64,000 bases of DNA, from assembly GCA_902805475.1 (NCBI GenBank), contig CADCSX010000001.1:3782001-3846000 (forward strand), written 5' to 3'. This document shows, piece by piece, positions 47,268-59,545 of the stretch (position 1 is the stretch's first letter; each line of letters begins with the position of its first letter). The notes under the pieces are model-generated. The model was given only the letters and a program-made list of their open reading frames with translations, was not told the origin of the DNA and made no database searches. Both the position numbers and the translations under genes were made by a program. The stretch comes from Entonaema liquescens. Its lineage: Eukaryota > Ascomycota > Sordariomycetes > Xylariales > Xylariaceae.

Positions 47268-48232
47268 TTACTCATCGTCACCGAAGAAAACCTTGACCGG
47301 CAACCAATCGTCGCCGCAGACCTTGAAGCGATCCGGCAGGTTGTTGAGCTTGTTGATTTCTTCCTGCGTGAGTTCCCATCCGTCGAGATCAAAGTTGGAT
47401 TCGATACGCTCAGGAGTGACCGATTTGGGAATAACGTCCCAGCCGTTCTGGATGCCCCACAGGAGAAGAACTTGCTGCGGCGTCTTGCCCTTGCTCTGGG
47501 CGATGGACAGGAGAGTCTGGTCCTTATACAGGGGCGAATTGGTGCTTCCCAGACATGAGTAGCCGGTGACGTGGATGCCCTTCTCTTTACAGTAGGCGAC
47601 CAGCTTCGGCGAGGGGTTGTTGGGGTGGAGTTCGATCTGGTTCACTGCCGGCTTGACCTTGCAGGAGGGGTCGTTCAACAGCTTCTCGAGGTTGGTGATG
47701 CCAAAGTTGGAGACGCCAATGTTGCGGACCTTGCCGGTACCAAGCAGCTTCTGCATCTCGCGCCAGGTGTCGATGAAGTTCCAGTCGTCGTAGTGCTTCT
47801 TGAGATCGTCGGGGCGCGTAGAGCTAGGCCAGTGCATGAGGTAGAGGTCGACGTATTCGACACCAAGGTTCTTCAACGAAGCGTCGATACCTTCTGCGAC
47901 ACGCTTGTGCCAAGGGTTGTCGAGCTTGGTGGTAATCCAGATCTGTTCTCGAGGTACACCAGAAGCGCGAATGCCTTCACCCACCTCGGATTCGTTGCCG
48001 TAAGCAAAGGCAGTGTCGATGTAACGATATCCAACGGAGAGGGCGTGCTTCACGGCCTTAGCAGTCTCGTTCTTGGGGGATTGCCAAGTTCCCAGACCGA
48101 TGGCGGGAATCTTGTCGCCCGAAGCGAGGGTATAGGTTTTGCTAGTATATAGTTAGAACATAACTGCTTGTTCCTCTCTAAGACTCAAGGTTGGGTAGTT
48201 TATACTTACGTTGTGTGCTTAAGGTCTGCCAT
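47268..48232 (-). CDS. NADPH-dependent aldo-keto reductase (GCY1-like)
   Basis: Exon 1 is only 23 nt (48232-48210, MADLKHT) and exon 2 is 48141-47268; joined in phase to 298 residues. The AKR catalytic tetrad is complete: Asp50 and Tyr55 (YIDTAFAYGNE), Lys80 (ITTKLDNPW) and His111 (LYLMHWPSS). The family signatures GVSNFGITNLEKLL and the coenzyme-binding IPKSVTPERIESNFD (Lys for the NADP 2'-phosphate) are present. Close in style to fungal glycerol dehydrogenase/Gcy1 enzymes, which reduce small aldehydes and keto compounds in the cytosol; substrate unproven. The intron 48142-48209 is GTAAGT...ACTAG. A TIR element begins about 220 bp upstream of its start codon and may affect its promoter. Its 3' end is 151 bp from that of the convergent HIT gene. 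Confidence 0.93.
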
Positions 48233-48445
48233 TGCGCTGTTTGTTTATGTCTAGCTAGGTAGATAAATTCAGAGGACGAGTATGTACAGGAGAGAGGTAT
48301 GCTCTGAAGAATGGTTGAACAACTAGCGAAGTTGTCTAGTATTTGTATGTAATTTGTATGTGATCAGAGTTCGGACATACCTTTCCCCAGCTAAGAAAAC
48401 GGCCTGTTTTTCTAGTGAGTTCCATTTCCCATCCCAAGCCCCATG

Positions 48446-49005
48446 AGACGAACGCTGGAGGCAGGTCAACCCAACTATATCCTGGCGCATCATCCCAACC
48501 TCTAACCCAAAACGGCAAGGCGCCTCGACTAGCGCACATTGGGCTGAGCTTCCTCCCTATTATTTTACTAACATAACTTTTATAAAACTTATCCTTTTAT
48601 ACACCAATTTTGACTTAGAATTTTTGAAATTTAAAATTTGAATTTATTAAGAATTAATTAATAATTAATTGCAAATTAATTCTTAATTGATTAATAATTG
48701 ATTGAAATATCTTAAATGTTTTAAAAGTAGAAGATAATGGTATGGTAATCGATTTTAATCAATTCCTAATCGATTAGATAAAATGAGTAAAAACTTAATG
48801 GTTGACACGCGCTGTAATTATAGCGTATTTAGTGAGTAGTACGCCCTGTAACTTAGTGCATCTTCAGCGCTTTAAAGCCCTAAAGCTCACCCTACTGTGG
48901 AGACCTTACTTGAGTCTTGGCTACTCAAATGTCTGCCTAATCGGGTTAGAGGTTGGGGTGATGCGCAAGGATATAGTTGGGTTGACCTGTATACTCAGAC
49001 GAACG
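48446..49005. mobile_element. MITE-like element with inverted repeats and 9-bp target duplication (Mutator-like)
   Basis: A 47-bp block at 48462-48508 is repeated in inverted orientation at 48943-48989 with 45 of 47 matches; it begins CAGGTCAACCCAACTATATC. Exactly seven bases outside each arm lies the same 9-mer, AGACGAACG, at 48446-48454 and 48997-49005, as expected of a target-site duplication around a 542-bp insert (48455-48996). The middle (about 48560-48800) is AT-rich with nested TTAATTAAT-type palindromes and no gene. A 9-bp duplication fits Mutator-like elements; the family assignment is inferred. The outermost seven bases of the two ends match poorly, so the true terminus is uncertain. 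Confidence 0.75.
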
Positions 49006-50532
49006 TAGCTAGGTAAGGTTTGTGTAGGTACATAAAGGTACCCAGAACAAGGTGGGATATGACGCAGTATAGTCCACATTTACCCAGTAAGAATTCTATA
49101 GAGTTTACTCTAAATCCATTTGTACCTGCTTGACGTAAACTAGCCCGTCTCGAAACCTTCTTAGGTGCTGTAGTAGGGTACTATTTACCCCTCCTACCCC
49201 CACTGCTATTACTACATGTACATACCTGCCTCTTAACTACCTTACCTAGTATGAAAACGCTAACCTAGCAGATAGCGTATAGCAGCACCTATAAACATAC
49301 CTAGGTACCCAATTCAATTTGTAGGAGCATGTCCTGTATAATTCCGACAATCATTGATCAAACTCATCTTTGAAGTTTGCGTCAGCACAAGGATTTACTC
49401 TGCATACATATAAGTTTTTCCATCGGATTACCTACCTAAGATACCTATAATAAGATGGGTATTTCCACAAATCAACGCAATTGCGCAGCTTTGGTACGGA
49501 CTCTAAGACTTGCCTAATCGGACCTAAGGACTTACCTTTGAGCGAATCACACGTCTCCGTGGCTGCTGATAGCTGTATGCGCACCAATAGGAAAACAGCG
49601 CTTGACCGTTTTAGTAGTCGGTCTTGTCGAGGCGGGTTCTACATAGTAGTGTCGTAAACTTATAAGATTGTCTTGGTTGACCCAGAAATACAATAGCAAG
49701 ACTCACAGCGGCTTCGAAGTGTGCCTCTACTTAGGTAGTATTAGGTAGTTAACACCAAGTCTTGAATAACTACAAGTATGAAGACTGTGCAAAAATCAAC
49801 TCTTTAGATAATTCAGAGATATACTTCTTTGACCGACTATATGAACCATACTAATTCAGAGAGAATATCAAGATAGGGCACTTATCTCGTATAGACACGG
49901 GAGTGTTCAATGTCGCCTCTCAGCGAATGTATTTGGTGTCAAACGGTAGGAAGCCAGGTATTATTATATCACACTTTCGTCTCAATAATCCAAGCTGATC
50001 ACGTCCGCTCCTAACCACCAGAATTATCTAACATGCTAAATACTAACCTGATCCTATATTCTCTGTCTTGACTATATATGATTCCATATCAGTGGTTCAT
50101 ATAGTGACCGTAGTGAGCAATAGTCTTACAGATCAACATGATTAGACTACCTCAAGGGTATAATCATACGAAGAGTACCGCTCTGGATGTGACGTATATA
50201 ATGGAATATTTGCCTAGCTCGTGGTTGTGTACTTCGTAGTTTAATCCTCAATACCAGTCTCTTACCCATTCGAGCTTCCCTTTGGGACCATTCTACTCAG
50301 ATCAGGCCAAAATAGAGACTATCGTCAGTCAGTAAATTACTTGCTACTTTCACCAAGACTAGATCAAAAGCATAGTCAAGCCTCCATTCACCCCTCCACA
50401 ACTCATCTAGGTCTATATCAGAAGACACCCCGTCAAACCCCTCTCCCTCTCTCACCCTCAGCCAACTCAACCCAACCACGCCGTCCTCTTTTATACCAAC
50501 CCATACCAAACCGCACACACTCTATTAGGTAC
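49006..50532. other. Gene-poor intergenic region
   Basis: No supported gene. It carries many TACCTA/TAGGTA words, including a perfect TACCTAGGTA at 49298-49307. The short open frames near 50297-50880 overlap the 3' end of the GFA gene and look like shadows. Confidence 0.5.
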
Positions 50533-51761
50533 TCAAGGATCCACATAACCACCCGGCTTCGGCGGCCCAGACCTCGCCGACCCATCGACTCGCGTGATCT
50601 TCAACACTCCCAGATCAACACCGTCCACGACGCGCAGGTTCACGGGAGACCAGTCGAGATGGTCGCGCACCCACGGCTGCTGCTCGACCGGCAGCTCCTC
50701 GATCTGCTCCGGCGTGTAGTCCTCGATGCGGTTGTGCACCGCCACCCCGCAGGCCCGGCAGAACGACTTGCGCCAGATCCCGCCGCCGAACGAGTAGTAG
50801 CCCATTCCCGCGGCGCCGGCGATGCTGACTTGCGGCTTGGGGGGGTAGATCCAGCAGTAGGCGTTCTGTGGGAGGGATGAGCTGCGTGGCACTGCTCTGC
50901 ATAGGTATAGTTTGCACGGGGTTTGGCTAGGGTAGGGGAAGAGTTGGTGGGGCGACGGAAGTGGAAATGGGGGAGAAGTGATGTTATATGAAAGGGGAAA
51001 GAAAAGAGAATCGTACACGAGTACATATACTGCAGTCGCACTCCATAATAAGACCGTCGTACGTGCTGTCGATGGGCTTCGACTTTATAGCCAACGTGAC
51101 AGCTCCGCAGTGACAACCCCCTGTGTATATCTTTGCGCCTTCGATCTCAGCTGGAGGCTCCGGGCCGTTGAACTTAGGCGGAGTCCAGGATGGCGGCGTT
51201 GTACTTTCGTCGAGCCTGGAGACGAGGGGAAAGCTACGCTTAGTCTTATATCTCTTCTTGTTGTTTTTAAGGGATAGTCAACTCACGGCTCCGTGTCTAT
51301 ATCCCATATCTTGATTTTCTGAAGTGCTCGTATCTAAAGCCTTGTTAGGGACGATCATGTTGAGTAAGAGAATAGAGTGAACTGTATAGACTTGCATTCA
51401 CGTATGTCTTTGTGCTGACGCGGAATAGAAGAGTGCTGCAGGTCGAACAGAACTATAACTAAGTATTAGCTATCAGGATGCTCCTTGTCTTTATCCCGTA
51501 TTTCAGCTCTTTACATCCTCTATAACTTACCTGATACTTAATTCCACCGAAACTATAGATCGAGAGCGTCGCCAGATCACCTTTTACAAACGTAATGCCG
51601 TCGCTATCGTCCGGGCTTAGGTAAATTCCGCCCGTCTTATAAGAGTAGCTGCAATTAGGCTTTAGACCAGTTTTTATATTCTCAGGGAGGTCGACTTCAA
51701 AAACGTATGCGGCACAGTGGCAGTTACCACGATACTTCCTTGTAGGTTGCTTCTCAGCCAT
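50533..51761 (-). CDS. Protein with two tandem GFA (CENP-V-like) domains; first zinc site degenerate
   Basis: Five exons join in phase to 288 residues: 51761-51531, 51452-51396, 51333-51287, 51215-51017, 50865-50533. Each GFA domain normally has three cysteine clusters. The second is complete: TGGCHCGAV, ECDCSIC and SFCRACG. The first has GNCHCAAY and FCSTCS, but the middle cluster reads PNCSYSYK where CxCxxC is expected, so two of three cysteines are lost. GFA-fold proteins bind zinc; the founding members act on glutathione-bound formaldehyde, but fungal tandem copies have no settled function. The second intron (51334-51395) uses a GC donor (GCAAGT); the GT alternative would delete the conserved VN before IRALQK. 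Confidence 0.85.
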
Positions 51762-52765
51762 TGTAGTGGTATCCTGTTTCGCTTTCCACCTAAAACATCG
51801 CCGAGGATGAGTGAGCTATATAAAGGAACAATACGGGAATAAGTGAGAGCGAAGTCGGCAAGATCAGACGAGTTGATAGGGATCAAGGGCTATCAATTAC
51901 AAATTCCCGCGAGTGGGAAGATCCCCTCGAGTCAACATGAGTTTAAGCTTGCATTGTTCGGCCCGTGGAAATGGGACGAATAAGAAGAGCAGTTGTGCGA
52001 TTGTGTAAATTTTGAATTATACCTCAGCTTTCTAATCTCACTTGAAATGGGTATAATATCCCCATCGTGTTTAGTAACGAGCGAGTTTACGTTATTGAGT
52101 ACATACTATGGAGTAGTTTTATGCCTCATCCGTTTGAGGTCTTCCGAGCCAGCAGTCAGGAGTTAAGGATATAAAATCCGCGATTTGTTGATGTGATGAT
52201 TTACAATTTGGAATACCGAACTGTGCAGCGGAGCTGATGATATGGCTTATTTAGATCAGCTTCTAGAAGCATGGAATCTATGGATCATGAAGTGTCGTAT
52301 GGTTGGCTGATAGTGGCATTATACCCACTTACATACTTGAGCATCTACCATGGTAGGGGCATAACGAGTGCAGTTCTATCATTCATATCCTGTCACGTAT
52401 ACTGGCGAAGAGATCAATCACATAACCATCTCATTTCCAATATAGCTTAGACTCGGAACACAAGACAAAGCGTAGTAGAATCTGTAGGTGAATTGCTACC
52501 GGTCGCAGCCTAGGATATGAATACCAAAGGCGCAAAATCGAGGCGAGCTTCATAGGGACAGACTAGTCCTGTTCCTAAATAAACCGTCCTCGTAAGGCGG
52601 TCTCACGTCCTTTTTGCGACATCCAAAAACTCCGTCATATAACCATAACATAACCTGATAACCCGCCTAGACGCCCGCTAATCATACTCCTGATGATGAT
52701 GATATGCCGAGGGAGAATAATATTCTCTCATACCCAAATACAAAAAGACCACATAGAGTGGTTCT
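51762..52765. other. Intergenic region, nothing recognised
   Basis: About 1 kb upstream of the GFA gene and downstream of the small membrane-protein gene. No coding, RNA or repeat feature is supported. Confidence 0.5.
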
Positions 52766-53303
52766 TTAATTCTTCCGCCGATTCTCATATGTCGCGACGG
52801 CGGCTTCGAGCTCGGTAAGGCTCGTCCGGTCACCGTACGCATTCTCTAGGGCTTCATTTCGCTTGGCCTCTGCTGTAGGTACGGGTATCGGTATAGTTGC
52901 TGGGATAGCTTCGGCGCTACGGAACAGCTGTTCCTGTTGGACGTGGTGTTCTTGCTGCCACTTCTCGGCTTTGATGGCTTTATATTTTGCCAAGCCGTAT
53001 CCTTTGCGGAGAAAAGGATGTTAGCTAATTTCCCACGGTGGATAAAATAAAAGGCAGCATGCTTCTTCGCCGAGGCTAAGATAGAATGCTCGGCTGGATT
53101 ATACTAACCAATTCCTACGGCTGCGATTGTTGCGGTAGCACTATGTCTTTATGTTAATATACTAGGTAACGAAATGTGGTTAGGAGACTTCGTGCTTACA
53201 TTGTCCTCTCGATACGTCCCGACTTGTGTAGGGCGGGGAGGTAGTGAGGATAAACAGGCGACGCCGCTGAGAAAGGTCGTGGTGCGTTAAAGTTGGCAGG
53301 CAT
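52766..53303 (-). CDS. Small single-helix membrane protein, function unknown
   Basis: Three exons (53303-53200, 53140-53109, 53001-52766) join in phase to 123 residues: MPANFNAPRPFSAASPVYPHYL, then one membrane helix encoded across the splice junctions (TIATATIAAVGIGYGLAKY, about residues 35-53), then a charged helical tail (KAEKWQQEHHVQQEQLF) and a C-terminus ending ATYENRRKN. The middle exon is only 32 nt. Size and layout suggest a small organelle inner-membrane subunit, for example of a mitochondrial complex, but I do not recognise the family and this is a guess. Introns 53002-53108 and 53141-53199 are GT-AG (the former has donor GTTAGT). Confidence 0.75.
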
Positions 53304-55593
53304 TGTTATATGATATGTTGATAATATTCGGAAGAGTTAGTTGTAAGATAGGGATCGAGGTAAACTGAGACCACAGGAGTAGGAGGCGTTCCCAGGTGAA
53401 TAGGTAGGTAGGTACAGGTTTCGATCGAGATGGGTGTGATTTGGAGTAGGGGATTACCGATTCACACGAGACGGAGTTGAGTTGAGTTGAGTAGAAGTAA
53501 ATAGTAATATCAAGGTTTATCAAGGTTCCTTTAACGTAAAAGGAAAAGGACAACTCTAATATAAATTCTAAGATGGATGTGATAGAAGTAGCTATGAGAT
53601 AAAATACAGGTAAAGCTAAGCTGAGTTCCCCCCTTGGCAGGCACAGAAGGGTTTAATACCTAGACATATATAAATACTCCAAACTACGCCTCGTAAGGTG
53701 TCAATCATCTAACCGGGATTCAGCCAGAAAAAGGCTTTCGATGCCGGGTACCCAAAATCATGCTTTTCGCTGATTGTACCGCCAGATTTCGAAAGACCAG
53801 CGTGGGCGAATGGGACGGGTATGAGCCGAGATGGAACGATGTGACGCATGAAAACATATGGCCCAGACCGTTTTACTCTAGGGGGGGATATTAGAGACAT
53901 TAGAGACATTAGGAAAATACGTAGAAAATAAATAAAAACATGGGGGGACTAGAGGAAAGGAAAGCGGGGAGGATCAACGAGGCGCATATGCAATGTCGTG
54001 TGATCGTGGGGTCATCACAAGCATTTTACTCTGTATTTCTCAAGTGATAAACCATAAGAAAATACAAATTTATTAGATTATACGGTAGATGATGATTTAA
54101 GAATATCATGATTAAAGGGGCGGGACTTCGACGACGGGGTCTAGTAAGGACTAGGGGGGGGAGGGGGGGTGCCGACCTACCGGGACAGGCCGAGGTTTCT
54201 TTTCTTTTATGGGGCACTTGTACCTATGTAGGTTAGGAGTTGTTCTCCTGAAGAAAAGCCCCGGTTAACTTCAAATAGGCAGTTAGGGTCACTAATACCA
54301 AAACACAACCCGGTAGTTGATCATACGCTTGTCTTCAACGAGACGAAACAGAACGAAACATAACAAAACGGAGGCTCTTGCGAACCATGAACATCTAACT
54401 ATAGAAAATCTAGATAGTTAGTTCCCGAGATCTTCAAAGAAATTGGTTTGAAATTAGCTCGAAACAGAAATCCCGAACCGTTGCATGCGTGGTATTGGTG
54501 TTGGTGGGCATCCCGTGTTGAAAACACTGCATGAGATATTCGTATATCCCATCTCTTACCATGGAATATCCTTACTATAGAGTACTTCAAATAAATACTA
54601 ATGCTCCCGCATTTATGCCTAACATCCCTACCATACTCAACTAAGCCCACGTCCAACTAGACGTGCCGTGATGCAAGTGATAAGATGCGCTCTCCCGGGT
54701 CGAGTAAGCCACCATATGCATGTGCCGAGCTGAGCGATTTGCCGCCTATACATGCCCCAGACCGTTAGCTTTCGCGATGGAGGCATTTGTCTCCATCCGG
54801 ATGGCTGAAGGCGCCTCCAACGAAACGAAACGAAACGACACACTACATACCTAGTAACCCACACTTGGCAGTATTATCAGAATTGTCGATGAAGGGCTTG
54901 TCGTTTGACAAACACCAAAGCGACCGTTTCAAAATGCAGTCGAGGTTCCACACCAATCTACAAATATGCTTAACCTAACCTTGTCGTGTGGTTGGCACAG
55001 TACGGGAATATCTGGTAGGGATACACTGGCGAGCTTCGTTGTCGATCTGCATTTATATCCCCTTGATCTACGTAGGTGAATAGGAGGTTTAGGTACTTAC
55101 GGTCGTAAGCATCGTGGCACCAAGCACTTGAAGCAAACATACCTAGGTAGACCAAGAGATAAGCTAATACACACCAATAGGCTACATATAGAAACGTGTA
55201 ATACACAAGTGGTATCAAAACACAAAACGAAGGTTGACGATGTGGATAATAAACAACTCCCCACAGATACAGATTCAGATATTACTGGAGACAATAAACT
55301 TGATAGTGAGGCTGTTACGTGCTTCGTAAAATAATTTTGCATTGTCTAAATCATAGCCGAGGTAACTCCCAGCAGCACTTCTTTTTTTTGGTCCGTGCTA
55401 TCTCGACACGAGCATTCATTCCACTTGCGACATGCGACATCAATCATCTTGGATATCACTACTCTATCGTTTTTGGCCTCCCAAAAAGCCCACCTTCCTC
55501 AGGTCATTAACGACTACGAGTTACCGTTCCGAGACGGAAATTGGACCGTGGACTGCGCCGAACATTATATACTCCTTAGATATTCTTGACTTA
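53304..55593. other. Gene-poor intergenic region
   Basis: No supported gene across 2.3 kb. It holds a G-run near 54155-54169, repeated GAAACGAAACGAAACGACA at about 54820-54838, and one TACCTAGGTA palindrome at 55140-55149. Open frames here have no protein-like content. Confidence 0.5.
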
Positions 55594-58500
55594 TCAAGCA
55601 GCCGCTGTACCAATCTTGTTCAGGCCTTTGAGAGAACCTAGGCTTAGGGCCAGTCCTTGTGACCTGCTTCTTATGCGGACGAAACCTGTGATCGGTCCAT
55701 CTTCGCCTTCCTTTTCGATACTCAAGTTCGCTAGAGCATCCTCGCCTACAAATTGTTAGTTGGTAGCAATTAAGTGACGGGCTAACAGTAACAACTTACC
55801 AAACACGCTCTTGGCGTATAGATTGGCGCTCAGGAATTGACAATCGCCCTTCATACTGGCTTCCGGCGTCAGACAGTTCATATTCGTGCAAGCCATCAAT
55901 TGCTCTAGGAATTCGCGGAGGCTCTTCGCCTTGCTGTTGATGTTGACCTTGTTCTCCCATTCGAACTCCGTCCACATGGTGCGGAATTGCGTCTCCGTGC
56001 ATGTTGCCGGCTGGATGTAGTCCATGATATCGACATGTAGATCGTTGAGAATAACAACGTTGGTATCCGTACTGTGAGCTCCATCATACACTACGTTACC
56101 AAATATAACTCCAGTATCCGTCGACGAGACCTTAATAGTACATTGCACATTGTGGAAATCGTGTGGGCCGAGGTTCTGCGTAGTAGGTCGTTCGACAACC
56201 TTAAGGTCGCCTAGGGTAGCGAACTCGACAGATAGGTTCTGGAGAGTCTCGGTGGTTTGGTTGACTAGAAGAACATCCAAGACAATATCGAACTGGTGTA
56301 CTTTAACATAGGCTTCGGCATATACGGGATCGGAGAAACCGGTAAGCTGAACGACACGGCTGAGTTTCGATGTAAGATCCTCCGATACGGACTCTCCACC
56401 GGTTGCCTTTTCGAGGTCGAGCTCAATCTCATCGGCGCCATCTGCTACGTTCTTCTTGGATAGCTGTCGGATCTGGACGACATCGTCAACTTGAACAGCG
56501 GTCTTGGCCTTTTCAAAGGCAGCCTTTGCCGCCCGCTTCTTTTCTTCCACCTGAACCATAGCACGGAACGCTTTCCGCGTATCGTCGAGGAATACTGTTT
56601 CCAACTCCTTCCTGTCTGAAAACTCCGCCAACGATCGAACACAGGACATTATCCTGTCAACGGAATCCTCGTCGATGGGAGCCTTGACAAATTGCGACTG
56701 GCCGACACGGATAATGGAGATCATAATCAACATAGCTTCGGCCTTTAGAGCGTTGGTTCGGGCCTTGTCCGAAGAGATCTCGGAATGTCGCATGACTAGC
56801 TTGGTAAGGGTCGCCGAAAGAACAGCAGCCAAATAGTAGTCACCCTCGAGGATGAGCTGTCGTAGTGGAGGCTTTTGAGCAGCCTTAACAGCTTCTAGTT
56901 TAGCGGCAGCGGCCGAGCTGCTAGTAAGAGCTGTTTCGGTGGCATATGTACCGTCAGCAAGGACCCTTCTCGAGCCTGACGGTGCTGTCGACTTTGAATG
57001 ACCATTTACTTGCTCCTTTTCCTTCTCTTCATCGCCGTCTACGTTATCTAATAGTCGCTGCTCAGACGCAAGGATAGGTATCTCTCCTAGACTCGCGCGT
57101 ATCCTCTTCCAGGCATCTCGGATATCGCTCTCTTCCAAAGAGTACTCGCCGATGATCCAAATGATTCCACGGTACACTTTGCCTGCTCTGACCTCGCTAA
57201 GAGTTTCGACAAGTCGCGAGACGATGGATGGTCGCAGCTTGGGGAACTTCTCTACTACCTCCTTGACGAAGCTAATGACGTCGACGGCGGAAGAATTGCT
57301 GAAGTCGGCAATGAAGTCCATAAGGAGATCGACTACGCTGGCTGCAACTTCTGAGAATTTGATGGCACATTGGTGAATGGAGTGGATGAGAAGCTGTCGG
57401 TATTCTGCGTTCTTCTCGTATTCCTGGTCGACAGTCTTGGACAGCTCTTTCTTAAGTAGTAAGATAACCTCTTCCACATTCTTGCTCGACACCATCTCCA
57501 GCGCGATAGTAAGGGCCTTTCGTCGGACATCGATATCGGGACTAGATAGCGCACGTAGGATCTCCATCACTAGATCATCCAGCACGCCCTCATTCTTCTG
57601 TCGTAGCTGGTCTACCCGGTCGAGAACGATGAGTTTCACATTGTTGTCCGCCTCTTTAATGCTCAGCTCGATAAACTTAGCTGCTGCCGCCTTCACCGCA
57701 ACGGGGTTGCTAGTTAACGCTGTTAAGGACGAAGCAGCTTCGTAAACGACGGTAGAAGCTCCAGCCTCCAGTAGGTCGAAAATGAGTCTCAAATAACGAG
57801 CCTGCGATTATTAGTCTATGGCTTACCAACTTGGATTCTAAGCTGTGTTACCTTGTGCTGAGAGTTCTGAACGGCATCTTTTCGAATGAACTCGAGCTCT
57901 ACCAATTGTAATAATTCCTCGGCGTTTGGAATACCCTCGAAGACGGAGCTCAAGTACACCAGAGCCTTCTCGTGGTCAATGCTAGCTAGAGCAGAGAAGG
58001 CGTTGCGCTTGCAAGTAGCATCGCTTTCCCCCTCGAGGAAAGCAGCGATCAACTCGGAGGCATCTGGGATGAGGGACGGAGAGTGTAAGAATATGGAAGA
58101 GATGGCGAAGACGGCATTCTTTCGGACGTAAGCGTGACGGTGTTCAAGGCAAGCTCGAGCCGAGGATAGTAAGGGTTCGATCAGCTCGGGTTCTCGTAGC
58201 TTGCAGAGGAATCGTAACGTATTTCCCCTGATGTACTCGTTCGGGTGCTGAAGATCATTTCTAATGCCATTGCTGAGTCCAAAGCTGTCAGCAAACGGGT
58301 CTCATGTAGGTATAGCTATCTCGTATACTCACCAAACCAGAATCATCTCCTGCTTTAGTTTACCGGAGGAGTCAAGCTTGGGGCAGATCTCGTAATAGAA
58401 ATATAATAGCTTCTTCAAGGGCTTGTATTTCGAAGGCATAACGAATCGGATGATGTGCATGAGGAGCTGAGGCATAGGATCTCCATTTAACATGATGGTT

Positions 58501-58637
58501 AAGATGCGCTTCATGGTGTCGACCTTTGTCTCATCCGTACCCTTCTCCAGCTGCATGCGCAGATCCGACATGGATGGAACGTCTGCGGCATTGTCCTGGT
58601 GGACTAAGCTGTAGGCGTTTTCGAGGAAAGTCGTCAT
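55594..58637 (-). CDS. SEC26: Coatomer subunit beta (beta-COP, SEC26)
   Basis: Four exons (58637-58333, 58272-57852, 57801-55800, 55745-55594) join in phase to 959 residues, close to yeast Sec26 (973). The adaptin-type N-terminal HEAT solenoid is clear (KYKPLKKLLYFYYEICPK, NEYIRGNTLRFLCKL, YVRKNAVFAI), followed by an acidic linker (NVDGDEEKEKEQ), and the beta-COP C-terminal and appendage domains (GFSDPVYAEAYVKVHQFDIV, VVERPTTQNLGPHDF, FRTMWTEFEWENKVNI). Beta-COP is part of the COPI coat that returns cargo from Golgi to ER and is essential in yeast. All introns are GT-AG. ATG 58637 gives the standard start MTTFLENAYSLV; an earlier in-frame TTG is not needed. Confidence 0.97.
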
Positions 58638-59545
58638 GCTGGGCAATTATTACGGCTTCCGCCGACGTGGGTAAACTCGAACAGACCTATTGGGAGGTAT
58701 GCGGATAGACCGACAGGAAAGAGGAGGGTCAGATAAAGCTTTGGTGGATAATTCGAGTATTATATTGGAGGTTGCGTGTTAGGGAATAAAGCTCGAAGAC
58801 TTGAAGGATCGTGCAGATTCGTAGATACAAGGTCGAAGTAGAATTGAACAATTAGAAGAGCCGTCCCAGCAGTTAAAGAGGTGGTTTAACGAGGCCAATG
58901 CGATCATGCATCCCAGAGAAAATTGCTGGTAAGGGAAAGGTGAACGGGGGGCGGTGATGCTGTTATGGAGTTTGGTGATAATAATCCGTCCAGGCTGGCC
59001 CCAAAATCCAAATGTCCAAGCAAGTACACAGAAATCTGTCCCTCCTGAAAATGGATAGGGTCTGAAAGAATATGGTGGTTTGATTGGTTGAAATGTAGCG
59101 TTGAATTAAATAATCCGTGCCCGAACATTAGCCAGGTGAAGTTCTTAAAGGTCGTTTAAGTACTGCGTCAGCCTCAATTTAACTTCCAGGGCTATCCCGG
59201 GTGGATCTGTGCTTGTGGCTTACGCTCTTTATCTCTTACGGCCTCTTCTGTTAACTGCTCATCTGTATCTAAGTACCTGCTTCGAGTTTCCCCACGTAGG
59301 TAGTTACATCTTGCGGTAGGTAGTAGCTGGTTCCCCCCTGCCCCGCCGAAACTTTCTAGAGCTGCCCTGCCAAGCCCGTCGTCCAGTGAAGCCTCGTCGC
59401 AACATTAACAAGGCTAACTCTAGTGACACCCTTCTGAACGCAGTGCTACCGTCATTAAATTCAAAAAGTCATATCTAAGACCGTGTATTATCTTTTTACA
59501 CTCGTACAACTATTTTATTTCCAAGGAGCGCATTAAACACCCAAT
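58638..59545. promoter_or_regulatory. Divergent promoter region of SEC26 and MAGO
   Basis: 908 bp between start codons of two divergent housekeeping genes. No gene or named motif is supported within it. Confidence 0.5.
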
